DNA of 19,469 bases from an uncultured Eubacterium sp. (lineage in GTDB: Bacteria > Bacillota > Clostridia > Oscillospirales > Acutalibacteraceae): contig CABQCC010000020.1 of the NCBI GenBank assembly GCA_902462495.1, positions 1 to 19,469 of the forward strand, read 5' to 3'. The notes beneath the pieces were generated by a model, which was not told the DNA's origin, ran no database searches, and saw only the letters and a program-made list of their open reading frames with translations. This document shows positions 1 through 8,975 of this stretch, in pieces; position 1 is the stretch's first letter; each line of letters starts with the position of its first letter. The translations under genes were made by a program, and so were the position numbers.

Positions 1-382
1 TTAGATGTAAGTCGATGGGGCGAAGTCCTATTTCGCAACCGCCGGGCAAATATAAACAAGCCTCGCCCATTCTTGAAGCAAGAGCACCCAAAAATATAAT
101 TGACGAGCGAAGTTCTTTCATATAATCTTCAAGAATATTACTGCGATTTATACCCGAAGCATCAACAATAAGCGTGTCGTCATTTCGAGTAACTTTTGCA
201 CCGAGATAACGCAATATATCCACCGTTACCTCAACATCGGATAAATCGGGACAATTATGTAGCACAGTAATTCCGTCAACAAGCACACAGGCTGAAAGAA
301 GCGGAAGAACTCCGTTTTTTGCACCGTGAACACGGATACTGCCCTCTAATCTTTTGCCGCCGTTAATTTGCAAATATTTCAT
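1..382 (-). CDS. murA: UDP-N-acetylglucosamine 1-carboxyvinyltransferase MurA, N-terminal part (cut by window edge)
   Basis: MurA transfers enolpyruvate from PEP to UDP-GlcNAc in the cytoplasm, the first committed step of peptidoglycan precursor synthesis. I translated 127 codons; family members are about 420 residues, so roughly two thirds lies beyond base 1. Visible signatures are the substrate-binding GAKN (20-23, Lys22 and Asn23), an Arg-containing LRSSIIFLG stretch (91-99) and PGGCEIGLRPIDLH (113-126). Its Cys116 matches the catalytic, fosfomycin-target Cys115 of E. coli MurA. The ATG has AGGTGG four bases upstream. It follows murG by 45 bases with no terminator seen, so it is probably the next gene of the dcw operon, a position common in Clostridia. 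Low-GC Gram-positives often have two MurA paralogues; which one this is cannot be decided here. Confidence 0.95.
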   Translation of the reverse strand, partial: MKYLQINGGKRLEGSIRVHGAKNGVLPLLSACVLVDGITVLHNCPDLSDVEVTVDILRYLGAKVTRNDDTLIVDASGINRSNILEDYMKELRSSIIFLGALASRMGEACLYLPGGCEIGLRPIDLHL

Positions 383-427
383 AAAACCACCTAAGGCAGT
401 TTATGAATTATGCAACAAAAGTGTTAA

Positions 428-1561
428 TTACTTTGCAAGAGAAAGGATAATATCGGCAATTCTTTCACGAGAATCGAGGATTGCCATATCCTTTGCATTT
501 TTTTCAATCTCTGCAAGTTCGGCTTTGTCGCTGAGAAGTTCATCAATAATAGTTTTTAGCGAAGCGGAATTCAAATCCTTTTCACGCAAAATTCTTGCCG
601 CATTGCGATTGACAAGTGCCATTGCGTTGTGGAACTGATGATTTTCGGCAACATAAGGAGACGGAATAAGGATTGAAGCCTTGCCCATTGCCTCGATTTC
701 TGACAATGAAGATGCGCCTGCTCTGCCGATTACCAAATCAGCGGCAGCCATACAGGTATCCATATTGTCAATATAGAGTCTAACCTCCGAATTGCCCTTG
801 TAATATATATTTTCGGCTCTTTTTGTAAAGCCGTTTGCTTCGAATTTTTCAAGATATTCCTTGCCGTTTGTGCCTACCGAATGAATGTGATAAACATCAT
901 TTTTTTCGGCATCTTCAAGGATGATATCAAACATTGCCTCATTAAGCGGAGCTGCACCGAGCGAACCGCCGAATGACAAAACAAGAGGCTTGTCATCGGC
1001 TATACCGAGTTCTATCCTTGCTTCAAACTTTGATTTTTTGAGGAGTTCACCTCTTACAGGAAGTCCCGTGATGACAACATCACACTTTGCTTCCATATGA
1101 TTTGCGGCATCTTCAACAGTGAGCATAACCTTGTCCACTTTTTTGGCAAGTTGCTTGTTGGTGATACCCGGAAAAGCATTTTGTTCGTGAATACAGGTTG
1201 GAATATGAAGCTTTACAGCTTCGTCAAGAACAGGACCTGAAACATATCCGCCAAAGCCGATAACAACATCGGGTTGAAAAGCGGTGATGATATTCTTTGA
1301 TTCCTTTTCCGATTTGATAAGCCTGCCGACGGTTTTTACATTTTCTATAATTGCCTTTGGCGAAAAAGAACGCTTAAAGCCGTTGATTTCAATTGTCTTA
1401 AAATCAAAGCCTGCATTTGGGACAAGCCTTGATTCCATATGGTCGGCGGTGCCGATAAACATAATTTCGTAATCGGGATGTTGTTCTTTGATATATGATG
1501 CAACTGCAAGAGCAGGATTGATATGACCCGCAGTGCCGCCTGTTGCAAATAAAAGCTTCAT
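428..1561 (-). CDS. murG: UDP-GlcNAc:undecaprenyl-PP-MurNAc-pentapeptide GlcNAc transferase MurG
   Basis: MurG adds GlcNAc to lipid I on the cytoplasmic face of the membrane, making lipid II. The 377-residue product has the GT-B glycosyltransferase layout and usual length. GGTAGH (8-13), GFGGYVSGP (102-110) and GGSLGA (198-203) are the three glycine-rich loops, and HEQN (125-128) is also conserved. RAGASSLSEIEAMGK (280-294) with ENHQ (306-309) corresponds to the UDP-GlcNAc pocket of the C-terminal domain. The ATG is preceded by GAGGT overlapping the ftsW stop codon, so translation is probably coupled to ftsW. It sits in the order ftsW-murG-murA, joining lipid II synthesis to its use by FtsW. 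Confidence 0.98.
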   Translation of the reverse strand: MKLLFATGGTAGHINPALAVASYIKEQHPDYEIMFIGTADHMESRLVPNAGFDFKTIEINGFKRSFSPKAIIENVKTVGRLIKSEKESKNIITAFQPDVVIGFGGYVSGPVLDEAVKLHIPTCIHEQNAFPGITNKQLAKKVDKVMLTVEDAANHMEAKCDVVITGLPVRGELLKKSKFEARIELGIADDKPLVLSFGGSLGAAPLNEAMFDIILEDAEKNDVYHIHSVGTNGKEYLEKFEANGFTKRAENIYYKGNSEVRLYIDNMDTCMAAADLVIGRAGASSLSEIEAMGKASILIPSPYVAENHQFHNAMALVNRNAARILREKDLNSASLKTIIDELLSDKAELAEIEKNAKDMAILDSRERIADIILSLAK

Positions 1562-1571
1562 AATTTCTACC

Positions 1572-2828
1572 TCAATAATTTTTTGTATTTACTTTGCGGG
1601 AAATAGACAAAACAATACCCATTTCTACGCAAAGCATCATCAACGATGTACCGCCGTACGAGAAAAACGGCAGCGCTATACCCGTGTTTGGAATAGTGTC
1701 TGTTACAACAAGAATGTTAAAAATAGTTTGAATTGCCACCTGCGAAACAATACCTATAACAACAAGTGACGAAAATCTGTCTTCGCATCTATGTGCAATT
1801 TTCACGCCTCTCCAGAAAAGGAGGCCGTAAAGAGCGATGATAAAAGTTGCGCCGATAAAGCCGAGTTCTTCGCAAACAATTGCAAAAACGAAGTCGTTTT
1901 GCGGTTCGGAAACATAAAGATATTTTTGTTTGGAATTGCCCAAACCTACTCCCCAAAATCCGCCTGAGCCGATGGCATACAGCGAATTGTTTGTTTGCCA
2001 CCTCAGTCCACGAGGCTGAAATGTTTTGTCTGTCCACGCCCTGATACGATTGCCTTGGTAACCGGGAAGAACATCGGGATTTTTGATTACAACAATTGCA
2101 ACGACCGCAACAACGCACAGTCCGCCGATATAGTATTCCCAGCGAGTACCGCCGCAGAACATCATAACAAGTCCTATCATAAAGACAAGAAGTGTACACG
2201 AAAGGTGATTTTCGAGGAAAATCAGCGCACAGCAGATGCCTATAAAAATTATAGGAAAAACCACTCCGTATTTAAAACTTTTCATTTTTTTGTAGTTTCT
2301 GCTGATATAACCTGCAAGGAATATTACAAGTGCGAGTTTTGCAATATCGGACGGCTGAATTGTTATCGGTCCGAACGGAATCCAACGCTTGAATTCCTCG
2401 CCGTTTCTTACAACATCAACATGATAAAACAAAACCAATATCAAAAGAAAAACAGAAATTCCAAAAAAAGGTTTTTCAATTACTTTTAAAATTCTGTGAT
2501 TGACCTTTGACACAATCAGCATCAAAATAATTCCCGCAACGGCAAAACCAAGTTGACGCTTGAAAAAATAATAGGAGTCACCTTCGTTTTGAAGTGCATA
2601 CGGATATGTTGCCGAAAAAAGCATAATGAGTCCGATTGTTACAAGTGCAAGTGTTGCTGCGAAAAACGGCAAGTCAAAGCCACCGTTTACAACCAAAAAC
2701 GACAAACCTGAATTCTTATCAAACGGATTTTTAGGTTTTTTGATTGATTTTTTGCGTCTTGGCTGTTCGTCGTAGGCTTCATTTTGCCTTCTTGAACGGC
2801 GTGGAGGCTCTAAATCTCTTTCTGCCAT
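1572..2828 (-). CDS. ftsW: SEDS-family peptidoglycan glycosyltransferase FtsW (FtsW/SpoVE)
   Basis: FtsW polymerises lipid II into glycan strands at the division septum, working with a class B PBP. The 418-residue protein begins with about 45 basic, Arg/Lys-rich cytoplasmic residues, followed by about ten membrane segments. SEDS signatures present are the KRWIPFGPITIQPSD stretch (147-161), GSGGFWGVGLG (287-297) and QNDFVFA (310-316), whose Asp312 matches the essential catalytic Asp of SEDS polymerases. TDTIPNTGIALPFFSYGG (376-393) is also present. The start has AAAGGAG six bases upstream. The protein lies between mraY and murG, where spore formers often carry spoVE; sequence alone does not separate FtsW from SpoVE. 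The usual murD is missing just upstream. The partner is presumably the PBP encoded at 6714-8927. Confidence 0.96.
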   Translation of the reverse strand: MAERDLEPPRRSRRQNEAYDEQPRRKKSIKKPKNPFDKNSGLSFLVVNGGFDLPFFAATLALVTIGLIMLFSATYPYALQNEGDSYYFFKRQLGFAVAGIILMLIVSKVNHRILKVIEKPFFGISVFLLILVLFYHVDVVRNGEEFKRWIPFGPITIQPSDIAKLALVIFLAGYISRNYKKMKSFKYGVVFPIIFIGICCALIFLENHLSCTLLVFMIGLVMMFCGGTRWEYYIGGLCVVAVVAIVVIKNPDVLPGYQGNRIRAWTDKTFQPRGLRWQTNNSLYAIGSGGFWGVGLGNSKQKYLYVSEPQNDFVFAIVCEELGFIGATFIIALYGLLFWRGVKIAHRCEDRFSSLVVIGIVSQVAIQTIFNILVVTDTIPNTGIALPFFSYGGTSLMMLCVEMGIVLSISRKVNTKNY

Positions 2829-2858
2829 AGCTGACTCCTTTCGTTGATTTTATATTTT

Positions 2859-3902
2859 TTACTGACCGAAATAGATAAGCACAAGTGCGATTGCGCAACC
2901 GATTGCATTCACAATTGAAAATACAACGCAGATTTTCTTTTCTTTCCAGCCACACATTTCAAAATGGTGATGAATAGGTGCCATTTTGAATATACGCTTG
3001 CCGTGGGTCATTTTGAAATATCCGATTTGAATAATATCGCTCATGGTTTCACCCACATATACAAGACCGATAAGGACAAGCAAAAGCGGACATTTGATTG
3101 CAAAACCGAGTGCAGTTACAAGACCGCCGAGGAAAAGCGAACCTGTGTCGCCCATAAATGTTTTTGCAGGATTCCAGTTCCAGCAAAGGAAGCCCAAAAC
3201 GCCACCCAAAAGTGCGGATGAAATGATACCGAGTCCTGCGAACTTGAGCATAACGGAAGCAATAATAAATGTGATTGCAACTGTAAATGTTACACTTGAA
3301 CAAAGTCCGTCAATACCGTCTGTAAGGTTTACGCTGTTTACACAACCAACGATGATGAAAATTGAAACAAGCCAAAATACAACACCTGTGATGAAATTCT
3401 TTTCAAAATTTACATTGCCGATAAAAGGCAAATACCAAACAGTATTGTGCGAAAGCCAAAGAGTTGCTGTGTAGCCAAGAGCCATAACGACCTGACCGAA
3501 TGACTTTTGTTTTGCGGTTAAGCCCTCATTTCTTTTGAGCTTGATTTTGATAAAGTCATCTGTAAAGCCGATTACACCGCAACCGAAAGCAAGACAAAGA
3601 CCTGCGATGATAAGCACCTTATCTCTGCCGACAAGGACAGAAGCATAGTCGCTTTCAAGTTTTCCGCCTGCAAGAGTGAAGCTGACAGCTCCGATTACAA
3701 ACGCAACGATAATACCGATGATGAACATCAAGCCACCCATATTCGGTGTGCCCTGCTTTGACTTGTGCCAAGACGGACCGATATCCAAAATAGTTTGACC
3801 GAATTTAAGTTTGCGAAGCCAAGGAATGATTACAAAACCCAAGCCGGCTGTAATTCCAAAAGCTATAACTGCGGTTATTATATATGCAACAGTAGTGCTC
3901 AT
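2859..3902 (-). CDS. mraY: Phospho-N-acetylmuramoyl-pentapeptide transferase MraY
   Basis: MraY transfers phospho-MurNAc-pentapeptide to undecaprenyl phosphate, giving lipid I, and is an integral membrane enzyme with about ten spans. I place the start at the ATG at 3902 (347 residues), not the in-frame ATG at 3914. The 3902 start has GGAG six bases upstream and forms a 4-base ATGA overlap with the murF stop, whereas the earlier ATG directly abuts its only purine-rich sequence. Family motifs (numbered from 3902) are QGTPNMGG near 50-57, the Asp-Asp pair at 115-116 in GFTDDFIKIK, NSVNLTDGIDG (189-199), GDTGS (251-255) and PIHHHFE (309-315). The target of nucleoside antibiotics is therefore intact. 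Coupling to murF links pentapeptide completion to membrane loading. Confidence 0.97.
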   Translation of the reverse strand: MSTTVAYIITAVIAFGITAGLGFVIIPWLRKLKFGQTILDIGPSWHKSKQGTPNMGGLMFIIGIIVAFVIGAVSFTLAGGKLESDYASVLVGRDKVLIIAGLCLAFGCGVIGFTDDFIKIKLKRNEGLTAKQKSFGQVVMALGYTATLWLSHNTVWYLPFIGNVNFEKNFITGVVFWLVSIFIIVGCVNSVNLTDGIDGLCSSVTFTVAITFIIASVMLKFAGLGIISSALLGGVLGFLCWNWNPAKTFMGDTGSLFLGGLVTALGFAIKCPLLLVLIGLVYVGETMSDIIQIGYFKMTHGKRIFKMAPIHHHFEMCGWKEKKICVVFSIVNAIGCAIALVLIYFGQ

Positions 3903-5254
3903 TGTTTTCTCCATCCTTTATATACAGTATTTATTACATCTTCAAGTTTCATACCCCTTGAACCTTTGAAAAGAACCGTGTCACCCTTTTCCGTGATTTT
4001 CATCAGCATTTCGGACAATTTTTCTTTGTCATCAAACAAAAATGCGTTTTCTACTCCGCCCTGCTTTGCACCGTCAACATAATATTTTGCATCGTTGCCA
4101 TAAGCAAGAAGATAATCGATTTTGTTTTCCGCAACAACATTGCCGACCTCTGTATGAGCGGTTTTTGCATAATCGCCGAGTTCAAGCATATCGCCCAAAA
4201 CAGCGATTTTTTTGTTACCTTTAATATTGCTGAGTGTTTTCAAGGAAGCACGCATTGAATCGGGAGATGCGTTGTAGCAATCTTCAATCGAGGTGATTCC
4301 GTCAACATCAACAACCTTTTGACGCATACCTGCCGGCACATAATCCGCAAGTGCATCTGCCGACAACTGCGGGTCAATATGCAAGAAATAGCCGACAACA
4401 AACGCCGAAAGTGCATTGTATACATTGTGTATGCCGATTGTAGGAATTGTTATATGCTGTTTTTTGCCGTAATATGCAACATCAAACGATGTGGAATTAG
4501 CAGCTTCAACAATGTTTTCCGCCTTGAATTCACCGTTTTCAATTCCGTAAAAAACGACCTTATGGTGTTTGTCCTTTACGGTTTGGAGCATATCATTGTC
4601 GCCGTTCAAAATGAGCGGTGCACCCTCGGCAAGTCCTTCGCAAAGTTCAAGCTTAGCCTTGAGAATTCCCTCACGAGAACCGAGATTTTCAATATGCGAA
4701 ACGCCGATATTTGTAATAAGACCGATTGTCGGTTTAACCTCATTGACAAGTCGGGAGATTTCGCCAAAATGGTTCATACCCATTTCGATAACAGCCGCCT
4801 CGGTGCTTTTGTCAATTTGGAACAGCATTTGAGGCACGCCGATTTCGTTGTTGAGATTTCCGAGAGTCTTGATTGCATTATACTTTGCGGAAACAACAAG
4901 ATGAGTAAATTCTTTTGTTGTTGTTTTGCCGACCGAACCCGTGAGTCCGACAACAGGAATATCGAATTTTGAGCGATAATATCCCGAAAGTTTCAGCATT
5001 GCTTTTGATGTATCGTCAACCTTGATATAAGCACCGTTTGGCTCTATGTCGGAATAAATCATTACAGCCGACGCACCGAGCGAAAGTGCTTCATCCGCAA
5101 ATTGATGTGCATCAAAGCGTTCACCTTTTATGCAAATGAACAAACAACCTTTTGTAATTTTTCTTGTGTCTATGCAAACCGAATCAAACTCGGCATCTTT
5201 ATTATATATTGCACCCAAATGCGGTGCAATTTCCGATAACTTTAGTTTTTCCAT
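3899..5254 (-). CDS. murF: UDP-MurNAc-tripeptide:D-Ala-D-Ala ligase MurF
   Basis: MurF uses ATP to add D-Ala-D-Ala to UDP-MurNAc-tripeptide, completing the pentapeptide precursor in the cytoplasm. The 451-residue length is usual. Motifs in order are the N-terminal substrate domain, the ATP-binding GLTGSVGKTTT (103-113), NLNNEIGVP (133-141), EMGMNHFGEIS (155-165), NIGVSHIENLGSREGI (180-195), GIHNVYNALSA (272-282), EDCYNASPDSM (322-332) and LGDMLELGDY (351-360). The LNNEIGVP and NASPDSM elements separate MurF from MurC, MurD and MurE. Its ATG shares one base with the murE stop (TAATG) and its own stop overlaps mraY by 4 bases, so murE, murF and mraY form a tightly coupled block. Confidence 0.97.
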   Translation of the reverse strand: MEKLKLSEIAPHLGAIYNKDAEFDSVCIDTRKITKGCLFICIKGERFDAHQFADEALSLGASAVMIYSDIEPNGAYIKVDDTSKAMLKLSGYYRSKFDIPVVGLTGSVGKTTTKEFTHLVVSAKYNAIKTLGNLNNEIGVPQMLFQIDKSTEAAVIEMGMNHFGEISRLVNEVKPTIGLITNIGVSHIENLGSREGILKAKLELCEGLAEGAPLILNGDNDMLQTVKDKHHKVVFYGIENGEFKAENIVEAANSTSFDVAYYGKKQHITIPTIGIHNVYNALSAFVVGYFLHIDPQLSADALADYVPAGMRQKVVDVDGITSIEDCYNASPDSMRASLKTLSNIKGNKKIAVLGDMLELGDYAKTAHTEVGNVVAENKIDYLLAYGNDAKYYVDGAKQGGVENAFLFDDKEKLSEMLMKITEKGDTVLFKGSRGMKLEDVINTVYKGWRKQ

Positions 5255-6693
5255 TATTTGTTAAGTTCCTCTAAAATCTCTGCAACGGCTTCTCTTTCGT
5301 CAAAATGAATTGTGCCCGTTGGGAGGATTTGATAGGTTTCGTGTCCTTTGCCTGCAAGAAGAATTATATCATCCTTTTGAGCATTTTTCATTGCCCACGC
5401 AATTGCTTCTTTTCTGTTTTCAACAACCTTATAAGGTGTTTTTGTGTCTTTCATTCCCTCAAGAATATCGTTTATAATTGCACTTGGCACTTCGCTTCTC
5501 GGATTATCAGATGTTACAACACAGAAGTCCGACAAACTTGCGGCGATTTTGCCCATCTTAGGACGCTTTGTTTTATCTCTGTCACCGCCGCAGCCAAAGA
5601 CTGTAACAACTCTGCCCTTTGCAATTTCGTGCAATGATGAAATGATATTTTGAAGTCCATCAGGAGAGTGTGCATAGTCAATAATAACGGTATAGCCCTG
5701 ATTTGGAGTAGGCACAACCTCGATTCTGCCTTTAACGCCGTTTGATTTGCTGATTGCTTCGAGCACATCCGTAAAATCAACACCGAGTGTAAGAGCAACC
5801 GAAATTGCACAAAGCGAGTTGTACACGCTGAACCTGCCCGGAATAGGACAAATTACTCTGCCGATTTTTTCGCCGATGAGGTCATATTTTACGCCGTCCG
5901 ATGCAAAGCGAACATTTCTTGCGGTGTAATCCGCTTTCATATTGTCAACACCGTAAGTTACAACTTTACAGTCGCAACCGTCAACAATTTTAAGCCCGTT
6001 TTCATCATCAACATTTGTTACGGCAATATCGCAAGCCTTGAACAAAAGCTTCTTTGCTTCAAAATAGTTTTTCCAAGTTTTGTGATAATCAAGATGGTCC
6101 TGCGTGAGATTTGTGAATGCACCGATATAAAAATGTATGCCCTCTACTCTGCCCTGTGCAAGTGCCTGAGAAGAAACTTCCATAATGCAATATTCACAAT
6201 TTGCATCAACCATTTTTCTGAAAAGTGACTGAAGTTCATATGGGTCAGGTGTTGTGTAGTGTGCCGGATAAACCTCACTGCCGACCATATTTTGAACCGT
6301 GCCGATAAGTCCGCATTTTTTACCGACATTTTCAAGGATTTGTTTAATCAAAAATGTTGTGGTTGTTTTGCCGTTTGTGCCTGTAAGTCCGATAAGTTTA
6401 AGGTTGTCGGCAGGATTGCCGAAAAACGAAGCACAAATCGGTGAATATGCCTTACGGGTATCTTCAACAATGATTTGTTTTTCAAGTCCTAAGTCGTGGT
6501 CGCAAACAACTGCAACAGCACCTTTTTTGAGCATATCCTCTGCAACAGAGTGTCCGTCAAACGATGCACCCTTGATGCAAACAAAGAGATGACCCGCTTC
6601 TACCTGACGAGAATCGGCTGTTATATCCTTAACCTCAACATCATTATATTTATTTTTTACCTTTACATCCTTTAAAACCTGTGAAAGTTTCAT
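5254..6693 (-). CDS. murE: UDP-MurNAc-dipeptide:meso-diaminopimelate ligase MurE
   Basis: MurE adds the third amino acid of the peptidoglycan stem to UDP-MurNAc-L-Ala-D-Glu. The product has 479 residues. Visible are the ATP loop GLTGTNGKTTTT (102-113), HYTTPDPYELQ (145-155), EVSSQALAQGRV (172-183), NLTQDHLDYH (195-204), the segment around AKK (213-215) that carries the carbamylated lysine in this family, DYAHSPDGLQN (339-349), GCGGDRDKTKRP (367-378) and GKGHETY (448-454). TSDNPR (394-399) is the DNPR signature that selects meso-diaminopimelate over lysine, so the wall is predicted to be the mDAP type usual in Clostridia. AGGAG lies 8-9 bases before the ATG. The gene follows the PBP by 20 bases and overlaps murF by one base. 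Confidence 0.97.
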   Translation of the reverse strand: MKLSQVLKDVKVKNKYNDVEVKDITADSRQVEAGHLFVCIKGASFDGHSVAEDMLKKGAVAVVCDHDLGLEKQIIVEDTRKAYSPICASFFGNPADNLKLIGLTGTNGKTTTTFLIKQILENVGKKCGLIGTVQNMVGSEVYPAHYTTPDPYELQSLFRKMVDANCEYCIMEVSSQALAQGRVEGIHFYIGAFTNLTQDHLDYHKTWKNYFEAKKLLFKACDIAVTNVDDENGLKIVDGCDCKVVTYGVDNMKADYTARNVRFASDGVKYDLIGEKIGRVICPIPGRFSVYNSLCAISVALTLGVDFTDVLEAISKSNGVKGRIEVVPTPNQGYTVIIDYAHSPDGLQNIISSLHEIAKGRVVTVFGCGGDRDKTKRPKMGKIAASLSDFCVVTSDNPRSEVPSAIINDILEGMKDTKTPYKVVENRKEAIAWAMKNAQKDDIILLAGKGHETYQILPTGTIHFDEREAVAEILEELNK

Positions 6694-6713
6694 TTTCCCA
6701 CTCCTATATATTA

Positions 6714-8927
6714 TCAGTCAAGAACTGAATTTGTATTCTTGAACGACACGGTAATTACCGTTCCGGCTGAAACAGTTGCGCCCTTTTCGGTCGATTGACG
6801 GTAAGCAACAACATTTGACGCCGAAAGATTAATACCGCTTATTTCAATATTTAAATTATTTTCACTTGCAAGAGCATTTGCCTCGCTGATTGTAAGACCC
6901 GTAAAATCAGGAACAGTTACAGTTTTCTTTTCTTCCTTTGTGGTATACAGAATAACCGTTCCGTTGGTCGGAATTGTTGATGACGATGCAGGAGATTGAC
7001 GAACAACCTTTTTGCCGTCACCGATAACCTTACATTTAAGGTTCTTTGAATTGAGCACAGACTTTGCTTCGGCAACACTCTTGCCAATTACATTCGGTGT
7101 GAAAACAGAAAGATTTTTGCTTTCCTTATCGTCATATTCAGGCTCAATGTTCATTTCTTGCATACAAGTTTCCACAACCTGTGCTGCAATCGGAGCACAA
7201 AGTGCGCCGCCGCCTAAATCCTGATTCGGTTCATCGATAATGATAATCATTGCAACCTGCGGGTCATCTGACGGAGCAATTGCCGCAAATGAAACGATAT
7301 ACTTTGTTTTGCCGTTTGTCGACTCGGCAAGTTTGGTTGATGTACCTGTTTTACCACCTACACGGTAACCTGCAACATATCCGTTTTTACCCGTACCGTT
7401 GTCAACAACGGATTTCATCATACCTCTAACCTTTTTTGAAGTATCTTCACTGATAACTCTTCTTACCTCGGTAGGTTGCGTTTTTTTAACGGTATTGCCG
7501 TTTGCATCGATGATATGGTCAACTACATACGGCTTCAAAAGTGTACCTCCGTTTGCTATTGCACAAAGACCCGTGCAAAGCTGGATAGGCGTCAAGCTGT
7601 TTGACTGACCGAACGAAGCAGAAGAAAGTTCTACAATACCATATTGATTTTCTTTATAATACTGTGAACCTGCCTCACCGGGAAGGTCAATTCCCGTTTT
7701 TTGAGTAAAGCCGAACGCCTCAAAATATTTAAAATAATTGTGCACACCGAGTTTTTGACCGACTGTAATAAAGAACGGGTTGCACGAATTTTCAAGTCCT
7801 TGAGTAAAGGTTTCTGTGCCGTGTCCCGGATGATAGTGGCACCTCATAACATAATCCTTTACACGAATTGAGCCTGTGCAAGTATAAGTTGTGTTGAGAT
7901 TAACTATATTTTCTTCAAGGGCAGCTGCCGCAATGAAAGTTTTAAATACCGAACCCGGTTCGTAAGTGCTCGATGTGACAAAGTTGTTCCATTGGTTTTG
8001 AATAGCGTCACTTCTTGCAATCGTTTTTTCTTTTTCATCGGTAATCTTTTCAATTGCCTTGATATTCTTTGAATATGTAAGTTTGTGAGGATTGTTACAA
8101 TCATAATCAGGAAGCGAAGCCATTGCAAGCACACCGCCTGTTTTGCAGTTCATAACAACGCCGTAAGCACCTTTTGCCTTGTACTCATTCATTGTTGCCG
8201 AAAGATTTTTTTCAAGCGTATACTGAACATTTTGATTAATTGTGAGCACAAGCGAATTTCCGTCTACTGCGTCAATTGAAGTTTCGTAATCGGTTGGGAG
8301 GTCGTGCTTTTGAGCATCCTTTACCGTAATGATTCTGCCGTTTGTGCCCCTCAATTCATTCTCGTAATAATATTCCAAGCCGTACAATCCCTGATTGTCA
8401 TCGCCTGTGAATCCGATAACATTGGAAGCAAATTCGCCATAAGGATAATAGCGTCTTGTGTTTTGCTCCGTTCCAATGATATTTGAAAACTTGTTTTTAA
8501 TTCTGAACTTAACGACCTTTTCCTTGATATCGTTATCAACCTGCTCTGCAATCAAGGCATAGCCTGTTTTTTTCTTGCTTTTTTCAAAAACTTCTGCTTT
8601 TTCTTCAGCGTCAAGTTTCAAAATTTTTGCAAGGCCGTTTACAACTTTATCTCTGGATTCGTCTGTTATGTTGTTTGAATCAAGAAAGATATTCCAAGTT
8701 GTTGCCGATTGAGCAAGAACATTTCCGTCGCTGTCATAAATCGAACCACGCTTTGCAGGGATTTCAACATCAGAAAGTTGCTGGCTTTCAGCCTTAGCGG
8801 AGAATTCGTCACCTTTGACGGTTGAGATATAAAAGACCCTAAAAGCGTCAAGCGAAAAAAGGAATGCAACAACAAAAGCCAATATACCGATTCGCTTTAA
8901 CATCTGCTTTTTGAAATCTGTATCCAC
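6714..8927 (-). CDS. ftsI: Class B penicillin-binding protein with two PASTA domains (FtsI/PBP2B/SpoVD family transpeptidase)
   Basis: This is a monofunctional D,D-transpeptidase that crosslinks septal peptidoglycan outside the membrane. I choose the GTG at 8927 (737 residues) because GAGGTG lies six bases upstream. A GTG at 8969 is also in frame but has AGGA directly against it. Numbering from 8927: a short cytoplasmic tail, one membrane anchor (about 12-34), a pedestal with RGSIYDSDGN (60-69), and the transpeptidase with SVFK (326-329, catalytic Ser326), SCN (381-383) and KTG (526-528). Two C-terminal PASTA repeats follow (about 608-663 and 670-730). Two PASTA repeats resemble B. subtilis PBP2B more than SpoVD, which usually has one, but assignment between these is uncertain. 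It sits between ftsL and murE as in other Firmicutes. Confidence 0.95.
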   Translation of the reverse strand: MDTDFKKQMLKRIGILAFVVAFLFSLDAFRVFYISTVKGDEFSAKAESQQLSDVEIPAKRGSIYDSDGNVLAQSATTWNIFLDSNNITDESRDKVVNGLAKILKLDAEEKAEVFEKSKKKTGYALIAEQVDNDIKEKVVKFRIKNKFSNIIGTEQNTRRYYPYGEFASNVIGFTGDDNQGLYGLEYYYENELRGTNGRIITVKDAQKHDLPTDYETSIDAVDGNSLVLTINQNVQYTLEKNLSATMNEYKAKGAYGVVMNCKTGGVLAMASLPDYDCNNPHKLTYSKNIKAIEKITDEKEKTIARSDAIQNQWNNFVTSSTYEPGSVFKTFIAAAALEENIVNLNTTYTCTGSIRVKDYVMRCHYHPGHGTETFTQGLENSCNPFFITVGQKLGVHNYFKYFEAFGFTQKTGIDLPGEAGSQYYKENQYGIVELSSASFGQSNSLTPIQLCTGLCAIANGGTLLKPYVVDHIIDANGNTVKKTQPTEVRRVISEDTSKKVRGMMKSVVDNGTGKNGYVAGYRVGGKTGTSTKLAESTNGKTKYIVSFAAIAPSDDPQVAMIIIIDEPNQDLGGGALCAPIAAQVVETCMQEMNIEPEYDDKESKNLSVFTPNVIGKSVAEAKSVLNSKNLKCKVIGDGKKVVRQSPASSSTIPTNGTVILYTTKEEKKTVTVPDFTGLTISEANALASENNLNIEISGINLSASNVVAYRQSTEKGATVSAGTVITVSFKNTNSVLD

Positions 8928-8975
8928 TGCATTCACCTCGTGTTCGTTAAAATTCGTGCATTTTTGCACTCCTAT

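Noticed and set aside
1995..2489. A 164-codon plus-strand frame opposite ftsW.
   Set aside because: It is antisense to a SEDS protein with all its motifs; the composition is improbable (His, Cys and Lys runs) and no start signal was seen.
3903..3914. Earlier in-frame ATG for mraY giving four extra residues.
   Set aside because: It has no properly spaced ribosome site, and the downstream ATG gives the usual ATGA coupling with GGAG six bases away.
4319..4972. A 217-codon open frame on the plus strand opposite murF.
   Set aside because: It lies wholly antisense to a clear MurF. Its translation is Cys/Asn/Arg-rich with no domain, and it has no convincing promoter or ribosome site. It is a shadow of the murF codon pattern.
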